NCBI GenBank assembly: GCA_021781855.1 | Contig: JAJXWC010000117.1 | Coordinates: 1-7,099, forward strand | Length of the DNA stretch: 7,099 nucleotides | Reading direction: 5' to 3' | Source of the DNA: Bacillota bacterium | GTDB taxonomy: Bacteria > Bacillota > Bacilli > Lactobacillales > Streptococcaceae | In this document: one piece after another, positions 1 through 6,011 of the stretch | Layout: every line of letters begins with the position of its first letter | How positions within the stretch are numbered: the first letter of the stretch is position 1 | Program-made: the position numbers and the translations under genes | Notes under the pieces: generated by a model | Seen by the model: only the letters and a program-made list of their open reading frames with translations | Databases searched by the model: none | What the model was told of the DNA's origin: nothing

Positions 1-1506
1 AATTTCATTGCGCCACCGACGGACTTGGTTGAGCGGAATTTGCACGCTCTTTGCCAGACGACCTGTCGCCAGCTCAAAATCTTCACGTACATCGAGGAAA
101 AAGGCACCATTTTCACGGAGTTCATCGACTTGCGACCACTGAATCGTCTTGACTTTTTGGCGCATCATGTTGTCCGCCGTGTAGCCGAGCATATTGACCG
201 GATCTTTGGCTGACGAATAAGGCGGCGCATAAGCCAGCTCAATCGCTGCCAAGTCCGGCGCTTTCGCACCGAATTTCATCGCCGTCGAAATCACATCAAT
301 CCGCTTTTCAACGCCTTCGGTACCGACTGCCTGCGCGCCCAAAATTTTGCCGTCAGGGGCAAAAAGAAGCTTCAGCGCAATCGGTGACGCACCAGGATAA
401 TAGCCCGCGTGTGAATTGGGATGAATATGAATCGCTTGATAATCAATGCCGAGCCTTTGGAGCAGGCGCTCGCTATTTCCCGTGCCAGCAGCAGTCAGCT
501 CAAAAACTTTCGCCACAGAAGTCCCTTGCGTGCCAGGATAATCAGCTTCCAGCCCGTTGATGATGTCGGCAATGAGCCGCCCTTGCCGATTGGCAGGCCA
601 AGCCAGCGGAATATTCGTTGCGCCGCCATTGACCGCATCAGCCACCTCAATCACATCGCCAATCGCATAAATGTCCGCAAAGTTCGTTTCCAACTGTCGA
701 TTGACCTTAATTCCGCCTTTGAAACCAAGCTCAATTCCGCATTCCTGCGCCAATTTATTTTCAGGCAAAACGCCGATCGCCAGAATCGTCAAATCCGTCT
801 TCAAAATCCGCTCGCTCGTCAGCACCAGCTCATGACCGTCCGCGCGAAATTCTTTCAGCCCGTCATTCAAGATTAATTTCACGCCGTGCAGATTGATTTG
901 ACTGTGCAGCATTTGCGCCATTTCAAAGTCAATATTGGGCATGACTTGCGGTGCCATTTCGACCAGTTGCACATTGATGCCCAGCTCGACTAGATTTTCC
1001 ATCATCTCCAGCCCGATAAAGCCGCCACCAATGACGGTTGCGTTTTGAACTCGATGCTCCGCGATGTAGGCCTTGATGAGGTCCATATCGGGAATATTGC
1101 GCAGACTGAACACATTTTTCGCCTTATTTAGCCCTTCAATCGGCGGAATAATCGCCTTTGCGCCAGTCGAGATGATGAGTTTGTCAAAAGCTTCTTCGTA
1201 GCTTTCGCCCGTCTTGTGGTTGATGACCGAGACCACTTTTTGCTCAGGGTCAATCCTCGTCACTTCTGAGAAATTGCGCACATCAAGTCCATATTGCTTA
1301 TTCATACCCTCCACGGTTTGCAGAAGGAGATTTTCCCTGTCTTTGATGACTTCTCCGACATGATAAGGAAGACCACAGTTGGCAAATGAGATGTATTCGC
1401 CCTTTTCAAGCAGCACGATTTCATCTTCTTCACTGAGTCTGCGAAGTCTTGTCGCTGCTGTCGCACCACCCGCAACACCACCAATAATTACAATTTTTTT
1501 AGCCAT
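1..1506 (-). CDS. CoA-disulfide / CoA-persulfide reductase with C-terminal rhodanese domain (3' end outside window)
   Basis: A flavoprotein of the pyridine nucleotide-disulfide oxidoreductase superfamily, expected to use FAD and NAD(P)H to reduce CoA disulfide or CoA persulfide in the cytoplasm. 502 codons are visible and the frame is open at the left edge. Seen: an N-terminal FAD Rossmann motif (IIGGVAGG, residues 7-14), the single redox cysteine in SFANCGLPY (Cys44), a second dinucleotide fold with VIGGGFIGLE (about 158-167), the FAD-binding YAIGD (about 280-284), and YAPPYSSAKDPVN (about 426-438), typical of CoA-disulfide reductases. From about residue 455 a rhodanese domain begins (FFLDVRE...), but its catalytic Cys loop would lie beyond the window. 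Family members of this fusion type are about 550 aa, so roughly 50 residues are missing. The start is fixed by AAAGGA 6 nt upstream of ATG. The promoter carries a CsoR/CstR-like operator, which favours a role in reactive sulfur stress over simple NADH oxidase activity. Sampled lines are GC-richer (about 50%) than the neighbouring 640-aa gene. Confidence 0.93.
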   Translation of the reverse strand, partial: MAKKIVIIGGVAGGATAATRLRRLSEEDEIVLLEKGEYISFANCGLPYHVGEVIKDRENLLLQTVEGMNKQYGLDVRNFSEVTRIDPEQKVVSVINHKTGESYEEAFDKLIISTGAKAIIPPIEGLNKAKNVFSLRNIPDMDLIKAYIAEHRVQNATVIGGGFIGLEMMENLVELGINVQLVEMAPQVMPNIDFEMAQMLHSQINLHGVKLILNDGLKEFRADGHELVLTSERILKTDLTILAIGVLPENKLAQECGIELGFKGGIKVNRQLETNFADIYAIGDVIEVADAVNGGATNIPLAWPANRQGRLIADIINGLEADYPGTQGTSVAKVFELTAAGTGNSERLLQRLGIDYQAIHIHPNSHAGYYPGASPIALKLLFAPDGKILGAQAVGTEGVEKRIDVISTAMKFGAKAPDLAAIELAYAPPYSSAKDPVNMLGYTADNMMRQKVKTIQWSQVDELRENGAFFLDVREDFELATGRLAKSVQIPLNQVRRWRNEI

Positions 1507-1512
1507 AATTTT

Positions 1513-1518
1513 TCCTTT
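1513..1518 (-). promoter_or_regulatory. Ribosome binding site of the CoA-disulfide reductase
   Basis: AAAGGA on the minus strand, 6 nt before the ATG at 1504-1506. It supports that start codon. Confidence 0.8.
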
Positions 1519-1538
1519 GTTATTTTTTGAACAAGTCT

Positions 1539-1567
1539 ATTATATACCCTTATGGGTATTTTTTCAA
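1539..1567 (-). promoter_or_regulatory. Sigma-A type promoter of the CoA-disulfide reductase
   Basis: On the minus strand, TTGAAA (1562-1567) and a perfect TATAAT (1539-1544) are separated by exactly 17 nt. Transcription should start a few bases before 1535, giving a leader of about 25-30 nt with the ribosome binding site inside it. Almost the whole spacer is occupied by a palindrome (separate entry), so the promoter looks built for repression. Confidence 0.85.
1544..1559 (-). promoter_or_regulatory. CsoR/CstR-like operator palindrome between -35 and -10
   Basis: Seen on the plus strand: ATACCC-TTAT-GGGTAT, a perfect 6+4+6 inverted repeat overlapping the last base of the -10 and filling the spacer. 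Known: operators of the CsoR/CstR repressor family are A/T-flanked inverted repeats with a run of C opposed to a run of G and a short centre. In Gram-positive bacteria CstR controls persulfide and sulfide detoxification genes, including CoA-persulfide reductases. Inference: a CstR-type repressor encoded elsewhere blocks this promoter until per- or polysulfides modify it. A copper-type CsoR is the alternative, but the target gene argues for sulfur. Confidence 0.7.
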
Positions 1568-1625
1568 CTCATAATTTCTCTACTTCTCCATTTTATCTAA
1601 AACGCTGTGAAGTTGATAACAATAT

Positions 1626-1650
1626 AAAAAAAAACGAGCTGATGCTCGTT
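1626..1650 (-). terminator. Rho-independent terminator of the 640-aa gene
   Basis: On the minus strand a perfect 7-bp stem (AACGAGC / GCTCGTT) with the loop ATCA is followed directly by a T-run of up to nine, counting the last two stem bases. It lies about 45 nt past the stop of the 640-aa gene and separates it from the CoA-disulfide reductase promoter. The rest of the 188-nt gap holds only that promoter region. Confidence 0.9.
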
Positions 1651-1694
1651 AGAAAGTAACTGTCCGCAAGCACAATATCTGCGCTTCTATTCTT

Positions 1695-3617
1695 TCATTT
1701 TTTTGAAAGTGCTTTGATTAATCCTTTACGGTAAATAACAGGCTGTATTTCCCAGATTTTACTTAAAATAGAATCTGAGTTTTTAATCACTTGCTCATCT
1801 CCAAGCCATGTGAAAAATTCAAATAAGACGGGAACGCAAAGGGCTATATTTTCTACATCCAGAGGCGAATATTCGTCAAAATAATCAAGCATAGCCTGAG
1901 CAACTGCACCACCTGTTATCTGTGAAGGAGGCATCCGATAAGTCTGATAAAATCGACAAATAAACTGTTCACAGAACTTCTTAAAAATACGAGAAAGGTC
2001 GTCTGTCAACTTTACTTTTTCTCGTAAATTCTCTATAAACTGCTCCACATATGCAAGGTAGCGTTTTTCCGTATTTGCTTTCCAGTTAGATTGGGGACGC
2101 GGCGTCGCTCTGATTTGCCTCAGTACGAAAACTTCCTCAAATGATTCGCCTACGATAAAATTCTTTGAACCGTCTGAATTAATCAATCCAAAGTTTGTTT
2201 TATTATATTCAATATGATTATCATAGGGCATCTTAGTAAACGGATTTTCCATTGCATTAATCGTGTTAATCATCGTATTTTTATAGTCCTTTGGGAAATC
2301 AAAAGGTAAATCTTTTTCTTCTTCCATTTTGTCACATAGTTCAAAAGCATCATGAAGACTGTAAAAATATAGAGGACGTTCATTAGACAGAGCGAACACC
2401 CGAAGCCACAATCCGAGTAAATCATTGAAATTAGAAGCCTGCCCATCATCATGTTGATCCTCGCCAAAGAAAAGTTCTGGTTCTTTGATATATAAGAATC
2501 GCTGAAGACTATTTTCAATTTGATAGCGATAACAAAGGTTGAGCGTTTGGAACAAACAACTCATTGGAAGCGAAAGCTCAAATTCATTCTCTTCTTCCAA
2601 AAGGCTTTCCCACTCATCAAACACTGGACGTTTCTCAATCTCATCTAGTTCTTCTTTAAGATACTCAAAAAGCACTTTTTCTTCTGCTTTTGTTAATTTC
2701 AAAACATTATTCGCCTGATAAAGCTCAACAGTTTGATGCGCCAATTTTAAAAATTCGGAAGCTGTAACGGGGATACTCGCATAATTTTGCGGAGCTGCTC
2801 CTAGAAAAAGTGCAGCAAAATTGTCAGCAGTGAGCCGCTCAGCAGGAATAAGAAAACCACGATAGTTGACATCTACAAGATACTGGATGAAATTCCCAAC
2901 GAAGGTCGCTTCCAAGCGCTCGTAGTGATAACGTCCAAAAGTTGCGCGAGCACGCGCTGCCATCTTCTTTGCGAGGCGAGAATTTTTAGCCAAAGTCGCC
3001 TCTTTTCGTACCTTATCTGCACCATCAAGCACTCCTAAAGGAAGATCACCAGTCAGAAATTGATCGAAATCCTCAAGTGGAATACTATCCAAGTATTCAC
3101 TCATATTCACATCTACCATATTTTCTGAGTCATCATCCAAGAGTTCCGGCTTCTGATTGATTATTTCATCCATGCCATTGATGACACTCATGAAAAGTTG
3201 CCCATCTAAAAACTTTATTTTTTTCAAGTAACCTTCTGCCTGACAAGCTTCTATAAGATGAACAATCAGTTGGATAAACTGTGTAGAATCTTCCCCGAAT
3301 TGAGCATAAGGTTCAATAAGAACGATGGAGCAAACTGTCTTAAATGCTGCTTCGGAGAGCTGCCCTGGCCGAATCAAAAACAAATCGTAAGTGAGATAGA
3401 TAAAATTGTGGATGCATTCTGCTACAAATGACGGTGGGAAATTTTTATATCCGTATTCCTTGTAATCCACTAGAGACTGATTGGCAATTTTCTCAGCCAG
3501 TTTCCGATTTGTTTCGCTGTATGCTTGGCTAAATTTTTTATCCTGCTCTGCAAAACGAGTAGGCATCATCCGACGAAGCTGCAAAAGCTTATCATAAGAT
3601 TCGTAATAATATTTCAT
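1695..3617 (-). CDS. 640-aa protein of unknown function, possible threefold helical repeat
   Basis: I do not recognise the family. It is a soluble, acidic, largely helical-looking protein with no signal peptide or membrane segment. Three stretches of about 60-70 residues look alike: 64-132, 239-307 and 552-612. The first two begin F-V-x-x-x-I plus an amphipathic stretch, pass through a P-x-x-L-[ST] turn, and end [LV]-E-x-x-x-x-x-x-x-L-K. The third is shorter and more diverged, with a FFTWLGDE segment. Long linkers separate them: an Asp/Glu-rich stretch at 160-190, a basic stretch at 203-229, and a low-similarity central part at 310-500. The ATG has only a weak GAG 7 nt upstream. A TATAAA-like -10 (3637-3642) is visible without a convincing -35. 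It follows the HIT remnant and has its own terminator. Sampled lines are near 38% GC, lower than the flanking genes. The function cannot be called. Confidence 0.85.
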   Translation of the reverse strand: MKYYYESYDKLLQLRRMMPTRFAEQDKKFSQAYSETNRKLAEKIANQSLVDYKEYGYKNFPPSFVAECIHNFIYLTYDLFLIRPGQLSEAAFKTVCSIVLIEPYAQFGEDSTQFIQLIVHLIEACQAEGYLKKIKFLDGQLFMSVINGMDEIINQKPELLDDDSENMVDVNMSEYLDSIPLEDFDQFLTGDLPLGVLDGADKVRKEATLAKNSRLAKKMAARARATFGRYHYERLEATFVGNFIQYLVDVNYRGFLIPAERLTADNFAALFLGAAPQNYASIPVTASEFLKLAHQTVELYQANNVLKLTKAEEKVLFEYLKEELDEIEKRPVFDEWESLLEEENEFELSLPMSCLFQTLNLCYRYQIENSLQRFLYIKEPELFFGEDQHDDGQASNFNDLLGLWLRVFALSNERPLYFYSLHDAFELCDKMEEEKDLPFDFPKDYKNTMINTINAMENPFTKMPYDNHIEYNKTNFGLINSDGSKNFIVGESFEEVFVLRQIRATPRPQSNWKANTEKRYLAYVEQFIENLREKVKLTDDLSRIFKKFCEQFICRFYQTYRMPPSQITGGAVAQAMLDYFDEYSPLDVENIALCVPVLFEFFTWLGDEQVIKNSDSILSKIWEIQPVIYRKGLIKALSKK

Positions 3618-3656
3618 CGTTTTCTCAATTCTTTTATTTATAGGTAAACTATGAAT

Positions 3657-3701
3657 TCATTCATGAGTGACATTTTTTTGATTGCTGTCAGTGCTTACAG
3701 A
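3657..3701 (-). repeat. 45-bp direct repeat, copy A (downstream of HIT)
   Basis: This copy matches 4146-4191 at about 38 of 46 aligned positions, in the same orientation. On the minus strand it opens with an imperfect palindrome (CTGTAAGCACTGACAG), has an A-rich middle and ends GTCACTCATGAATGA. The TAA stop of the HIT frame (3695-3697) lies inside it. It has lost the AAGG that serves as ribosome binding site in copy B. After it, ATGAATTCAT (3651-3660) is a perfect 10-bp palindrome. The ATG in this copy would open only an 8-codon frame, so I do not call a gene. Confidence 0.75.
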
Positions 3702-4153
3702 CCTGTCAGTAACTTCTCAGTCAAAAGTTTCACATCATTTTCATGAGGCATGAGGGTTTGATTGTCCCAAAAGCCGTCTGACAAAAAGCGCGGAATGACG
3801 TGAACGTGGAGATGCGTGCCTTTATCCATAATACTACCATTATTTTCAACAATCGTCACGCCATCCACATCAAACACTTCATAGAGTGTAGCGACGAGCT
3901 TTTGTTCAAGCTTTATCAAATCAAGCAAAAGTTCATCTGATAGCTCCCGAATATCATCTCCGTTAAAGCTACGCTCTCCACTCTCGCTAAGCGACTAAAG
4001 TCGCAAGTCGAGTCGGCAAAAATGCGCTTTTGCAATAATCAACAAATGTCCTGTTTGAACAGGATTAATGTCAAACACGACTTTGAAATACTTCGTTTCA
4101 CACAAAATTTGCTCAGATAAAATTTCTGAGCAAAAAATACATTTTTCATTCAT
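3695..4153 (-). pseudogene. HIT-family nucleotide-binding protein, interrupted by an in-frame TAG
   Basis: Histidine-triad (HIT) proteins hydrolyse or transfer nucleotidyl groups, for example on Ap4A-like or AMP-conjugated substrates. The start ATG (4151-4153) opens a 52-residue N-terminal part beginning with the zinc-type Cys pair CIFC, followed by VVFDINPVQTGHLLIIAKAH, normal for the family. TAG at 3995-3997 then stops translation. The same frame resumes for 99 codons with ELSDELLLDLIKLE, NNGSIMDKGTH and the catalytic HLHVHV (H-x-H-x-H), ending at 3695. No frameshift is needed. About 16 codons (roughly 3971-4018) between KAHF and SFN look inserted and form a hairpin. No good ATG with a ribosome binding site follows the TAG, so an active-site fragment is unlikely to be made separately. 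The start overlaps the Nudix stop by 8 nt, suggesting translational coupling. Alternatives are stop readthrough or a sequencing error, though the inserted palindrome makes an error less likely. Confidence 0.85.
3978..4018 (-). repeat. Palindromic element inside the HIT gene
   Basis: On the minus strand: TGCCGA (4013-4018), 8 nt, then GCGAC-TTTA-GTCGC (3991-4004), followed by an outer arm that can pair imperfectly with the beginning (ACTCG with CGAGAGT). The TAG that breaks the HIT frame overlaps the loop. The layout and spacing are identical to the element at 4193-4231, which lies on the other strand, while the stem bases differ in a pairing-preserving way. Confidence 0.7.
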
Positions 4154-4191
4154 AAGTGACAATCCTTTTGACTTCTGTCAGTGCTGACAAA
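4146..4191 (-). repeat. 46-bp direct repeat, copy B (Nudix end / HIT start)
   Basis: This is the second copy of the repeat at 3657-3701. On the minus strand it opens with the perfect palindrome TGTCAG-CA-CTGACA (4176-4189) and ends GTCACTTATGAATGA. It encodes the last residues of the Nudix protein and its TGA, and it supplies both AAAGGA and the ATG for the HIT gene (9-nt spacing). The palindrome is not followed by a T-run, so I do not call it a terminator. Confidence 0.75.
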
Positions 4192-4688
4192 CTGCCGAAG
4201 GGGCTAGGCGCTTTAGCGCCAGCCTTCTCGGACAGGGTGACCTCATATCCAGATGTGAGGTCGTACCCTATAAGTTCGTCAGCGAAAAATACTGGATAAG
4301 CCTGACAATTTTTGTAATCTGTTAGAGGAATCCAAGTGAGATGTTCCGTCACACCTTGTGTCAGTCCAAGTGTAAAATTTCCATGCTTTTGTGGCTTCAT
4401 CAAAAAATAAAAGGCCAGCTCATGACAAGCTTTGTCATTCATCTCAAAAAAGTTTTCATGAATAAATATCAATCGGTCAATCTCAAAATGCACGCCTGTC
4501 TCTTCAAAAACTTCCCGAAGGCAAGCCTCCTCAGCGGTTTCACCGATTTTCACCGCACCACCAATGCTGTAAAAATAATCATCACGGTCATTACTCGCCA
4601 TTAACACCGCATCATTTTCAATAATAATTCCACAGGCGCGGTAGCGAAAATAATCATTTTCATCCAAAATCGCAATATCTTTACTCAT
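4146..4688 (-). CDS. Nudix hydrolase with extended C-terminus
   Basis: A 180-aa Nudix protein, expected to hydrolyse a nucleoside diphosphate linked to another moiety using divalent metal. The Nudix box is complete at residues 44-66: G44, E50, then R58-E59-V60-F61-E62-E63-T64-G65-V66, matching Gx5Ex7REUxEExGU. Upstream, FRYRACGIIIENDAVLM is the usual first strand pair. HENFF and HELAFYFLM are typical of a common Firmicute Nudix subgroup of unassigned substrate. The start is set by AGAGGA a few nt before ATG 4686-4688; a longer frame from TTG 4712 has no such support. Residues about 141-169 appear extra and are encoded by two adjacent hairpins (4234-4269 and 4193-4231), with a short palindrome at the end. 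The final VKRIVTYE is either the native tail or repeat-derived. It lies 13 nt after the YCII-like gene and overlaps the HIT start, so the three are probably co-transcribed. Confidence 0.9.
   Translation of the reverse strand: MSKDIAILDENDYFRYRACGIIIENDAVLMASNDRDDYFYSIGGAVKIGETAEEACLREVFEETGVHFEIDRLIFIHENFFEMNDKACHELAFYFLMKPQKHGNFTLGLTQGVTEHLTWIPLTDYKNCQAYPVFFADELIGYDLTSGYEVTLSEKAGAKAPSPFGSLSALTEVKRIVTYE
4193..4231 (+). repeat. Palindromic element inside the Nudix gene
   Basis: On the plus strand: TGCCGA (4193-4198), 8 nt, GGCGC-TTTA-GCGCC (4207-4220), then AGCC and TCGG that pair back to GGCT and CCGA, giving a long imperfect stem of about 16 bp. It is related to 3978-4018 but inserted in the opposite orientation relative to its host gene. 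Read on the coding strand it gives EKAGAKAPSPFG without a stop. Confidence 0.7.
4234..4269. repeat. Second hairpin inside the Nudix gene
   Basis: AGGGT-GACCTCATAT (4234-4248), loop CCAG, then ATGTGAGGT...ACCCT (4253-4269) pair over about 15 bp with one 2-nt bulge and a single G-T type mismatch. It abuts the TTTA-loop element, and its edge coincides with the end of the normal-looking Nudix sequence (FFADELI). Its sequence does not resemble the other element. Confidence 0.7.
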
Positions 4689-4701
4689 TTTTTCCTCTTT
4701 G

Positions 4702-4989
4702 TCAGCGCACAATACTGGTGTAAAAATTGCCTGCCCATTGCTTCATTTCATAATGCGCCACGATGCCCTCTTTGACAAAAGGGTCATGCGCTACAAATTC
4801 TTCAGCAAGCTCAAGATTGGGGAAAAGTCCCATTGCACCATTTTTTAGTGGGTCATCAAAAGTGCCAATGCCCATAATTTTCTGCTCATCAGCAAAATGG
4901 TCCACCCAGGCCTTATGCCGTGGAAAAACGTCCATCACCTGCTCACGCGTTACATTCTCGCCGAGCGTGTAAAATAAGATTGTAATCAT
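4702..4989 (-). CDS. YCII-like small protein
   Basis: A 95-aa protein that matches the YCII (YciI-like) fold over its full length: an N-terminal strand (MITILFYTLG), an RHKAWVDHF helix, GxFDDPLKNGAMGLF, a second helix and HDPFVKEGIVAHYEMKQW. The His25 and Asp69 pair corresponds to the conserved dyad of the family. YciI proteins are mostly of unknown function, with a proposed acid-base role and some fused or adjacent to other enzymes. The start at ATG 4987-4989 fits the family length and has GAAGGA just upstream, though the gap of about 3 nt is short. An upstream TTG (5034) would add an unrelated 15-residue tail. It is the first gene of the YCII-Nudix-HIT cluster. Confidence 0.82.
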   Translation of the reverse strand: MITILFYTLGENVTREQVMDVFPRHKAWVDHFADEQKIMGIGTFDDPLKNGAMGLFPNLELAEEFVAHDPFVKEGIVAHYEMKQWAGNFYTSIVR

Positions 4990-5005
4990 ATTTCCTTCAT
5001 TTTCT

Positions 5006-5034
5006 ATTGTAAAAAGCACGCCGTCTTCTAACAA
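5006..5034 (-). promoter_or_regulatory. Candidate promoter of the YCII-Nudix-HIT cluster
   Basis: On the minus strand TTGTTA (5029-5034) and TACAAT (5006-5011) are 17 nt apart, 16 nt before the YCII-like start codon, which would make a very short leader. A perfect TATAAT at 5088-5093, flanked by two CGAGC direct repeats, is a second -10 candidate without a clear -35. The 138-nt gap 4990-5127 shows no convincing terminator, so readthrough from the yqeH side is also possible. Confidence 0.4.
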
Positions 5035-5127
5035 AAGCCTTCTAAGTTATTTCCAGTCGACCAAATCACCTGCACCGAAATGCTCGTATTATATGCTCGC
5101 TTGAACTACTGAATGTTTAGGAGCAAA

Positions 5128-5691
5128 CTACCGATACACACAATCTTCCGCCTCAAAAGCAATCGGCTCCGTATGCGTTTCATAAATCACACAAACCATT
5201 TCATAAAGGTAGTCATAAAGCGCATTTTCACAGTAGGCAATATATTGTGGTTCAAACAAAGGCTCTGGAAAATCGTCTGCCCAAGTTAATTTCGCGTAAG
5301 TTCCGTGATTTTTCAGTTTTGTCAAAATCAACCGTGCATTTTCCATGTACGTGACTACTTCATCAAATTTTGCAAATTCACTCAGTAACCAATCACAGAA
5401 ATATTCAAAGCCCTCGTCCCAGTTGATATTTCCATTTGCCTGTGCTTCATGCTGTAATTTCTCAATCCGTCGTAAAAGTTCTGCCTGTAAAACTGCCGAC
5501 TGACTAGACGCCGGAACATGAGCTTCCCAAAAATCATACCAAAGGTATCTGAATGTTTCTTTATGCGAGCGCTCAATCTGAAAATTCGAAAGTGGCACAA
5601 GTGCAGCATCTATTTGATTAAGCACCTGAACCACCTTTTGCGTTTCCAGCTCTATTTCTGATTTTTTCTTCCTAAAACTGAACCAAGCCAT
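5128..5691 (-). CDS. 187-aa protein of unknown function
   Basis: I do not recognise the family. The protein is soluble and unusually rich in aromatic residues (FRYLWYDFWE at 47-56; FEYFCDWLLSEF at 95-106; YCENALYDYLYEM at 152-164), with a short basic N-terminus (FRKKK). It looks all-helical, with no signal peptide, membrane segment or metal motif. The start is firm: AAGGGAG lies just before the ATG and overlaps the stop of the preceding gene, which ends 9 nt away. It is therefore likely translated from the same message as yqeH and the DUF2185-like gene. Confidence 0.85.
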   Translation of the reverse strand: MAWFSFRKKKSEIELETQKVVQVLNQIDAALVPLSNFQIERSHKETFRYLWYDFWEAHVPASSQSAVLQAELLRRIEKLQHEAQANGNINWDEGFEYFCDWLLSEFAKFDEVVTYMENARLILTKLKNHGTYAKLTWADDFPEPLFEPQYIAYCENALYDYLYEMVCVIYETHTEPIAFEAEDCVYR

Positions 5692-5700
5692 TTTTCTCCC

Positions 5701-6009
5701 TTAATCACTTGGACAAATTGTCCACTTCTTCTCCGTTCGATTAGCCTCAAAACCATAAGGTAAATCAGAAAGCTCCCCGATACTTCTATCTAAGTTATAA
5801 ATTTCGCCAAGTCCAACGATTCGCGCGTCATTTGTTTTATGTGCCCTTCCACATAAAAATTGCCACATTCCGTCCTCAACATCATGCGAGACATGACAAA
5901 TCATAGTTTTTCTCTCCAAAACATGTACGCAAGTCAATACTGCAACATTTTGTGCTTCATCAAATGGAAAATTGCTCGCTTTAGATTGACCAAAATTAAA
6001 AAATTTCAT
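5701..6009 (-). CDS. DUF2185-like small protein
   Basis: 102 aa. The run of NVAVLTC (21-27), HVLE (29-32), ICHVSHDVEDGMWQFLCG (37-54), ARIVGLGEI (62-70), LSDLPYGFEANR (80-91) and a W near the end is the pattern I associate with DUF2185-type small proteins, some of which are grouped with immunity-like folds. This is from memory and not a search. No toxin gene is adjacent, so an immunity role is not suggested here. The ATG lies 2 nt after the yqeH stop with only a weak G-run upstream, so translation probably depends on ribosomes arriving from yqeH. Confidence 0.8.
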   Translation of the reverse strand: MKFFNFGQSKASNFPFDEAQNVAVLTCVHVLERKTMICHVSHDVEDGMWQFLCGRAHKTNDARIVGLGEIYNLDRSIGELSDLPYGFEANRTEKKWTICPSD

Positions 6010-6011
6010 TT

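Noticed and set aside
421..876. 151-codon open frame on the plus strand
   Set aside because: It is antisense to the CoA-disulfide reductase, has no family signature and no ribosome binding site, and arises from codon bias of the real gene. The other plus-strand frames at 25-213, 1379-1600, 4341-4604, 4763-4972, 5860-6210 and 6198-6476 were dropped for the same reasons.
2270..2518. 82-codon minus-strand frame inside the 640-aa gene
   Set aside because: It is an alternate frame of a long continuous gene with no start signal. The frames at 5382-5609 and 1302-1484 are likewise internal shadows.
2944..2957. GC-rich inverted repeat GCGCG-AGCA-CGCGC in the 640-aa gene
   Set aside because: A 5-bp stem encoding an Ala/Arg run; this is expected by chance from such codons and lacks the TGCCGA layout of the other elements.
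3995..3997. TAG as a programmed pyrrolysine or other recoding site
   Set aside because: Nothing in the family expects a special residue here, lactic bacteria are not known to use pyrrolysine, and the stop lies in an apparently inserted palindrome.
4176..4189. Palindrome TGTCAGCACTGACA as a terminator
   Set aside because: No T-run follows on either strand, and on the minus strand it is inside the Nudix coding sequence.
4689..4712. Longer Nudix start at a TTG
   Set aside because: The ATG at 4686-4688 has a strong AGAGGA directly upstream; the extra residues would be that ribosome binding site read as protein.
4990..5034. Longer YCII-like start at a TTG
   Set aside because: The family begins at the MITILFY strand, and the longer version would translate the promoter candidate.
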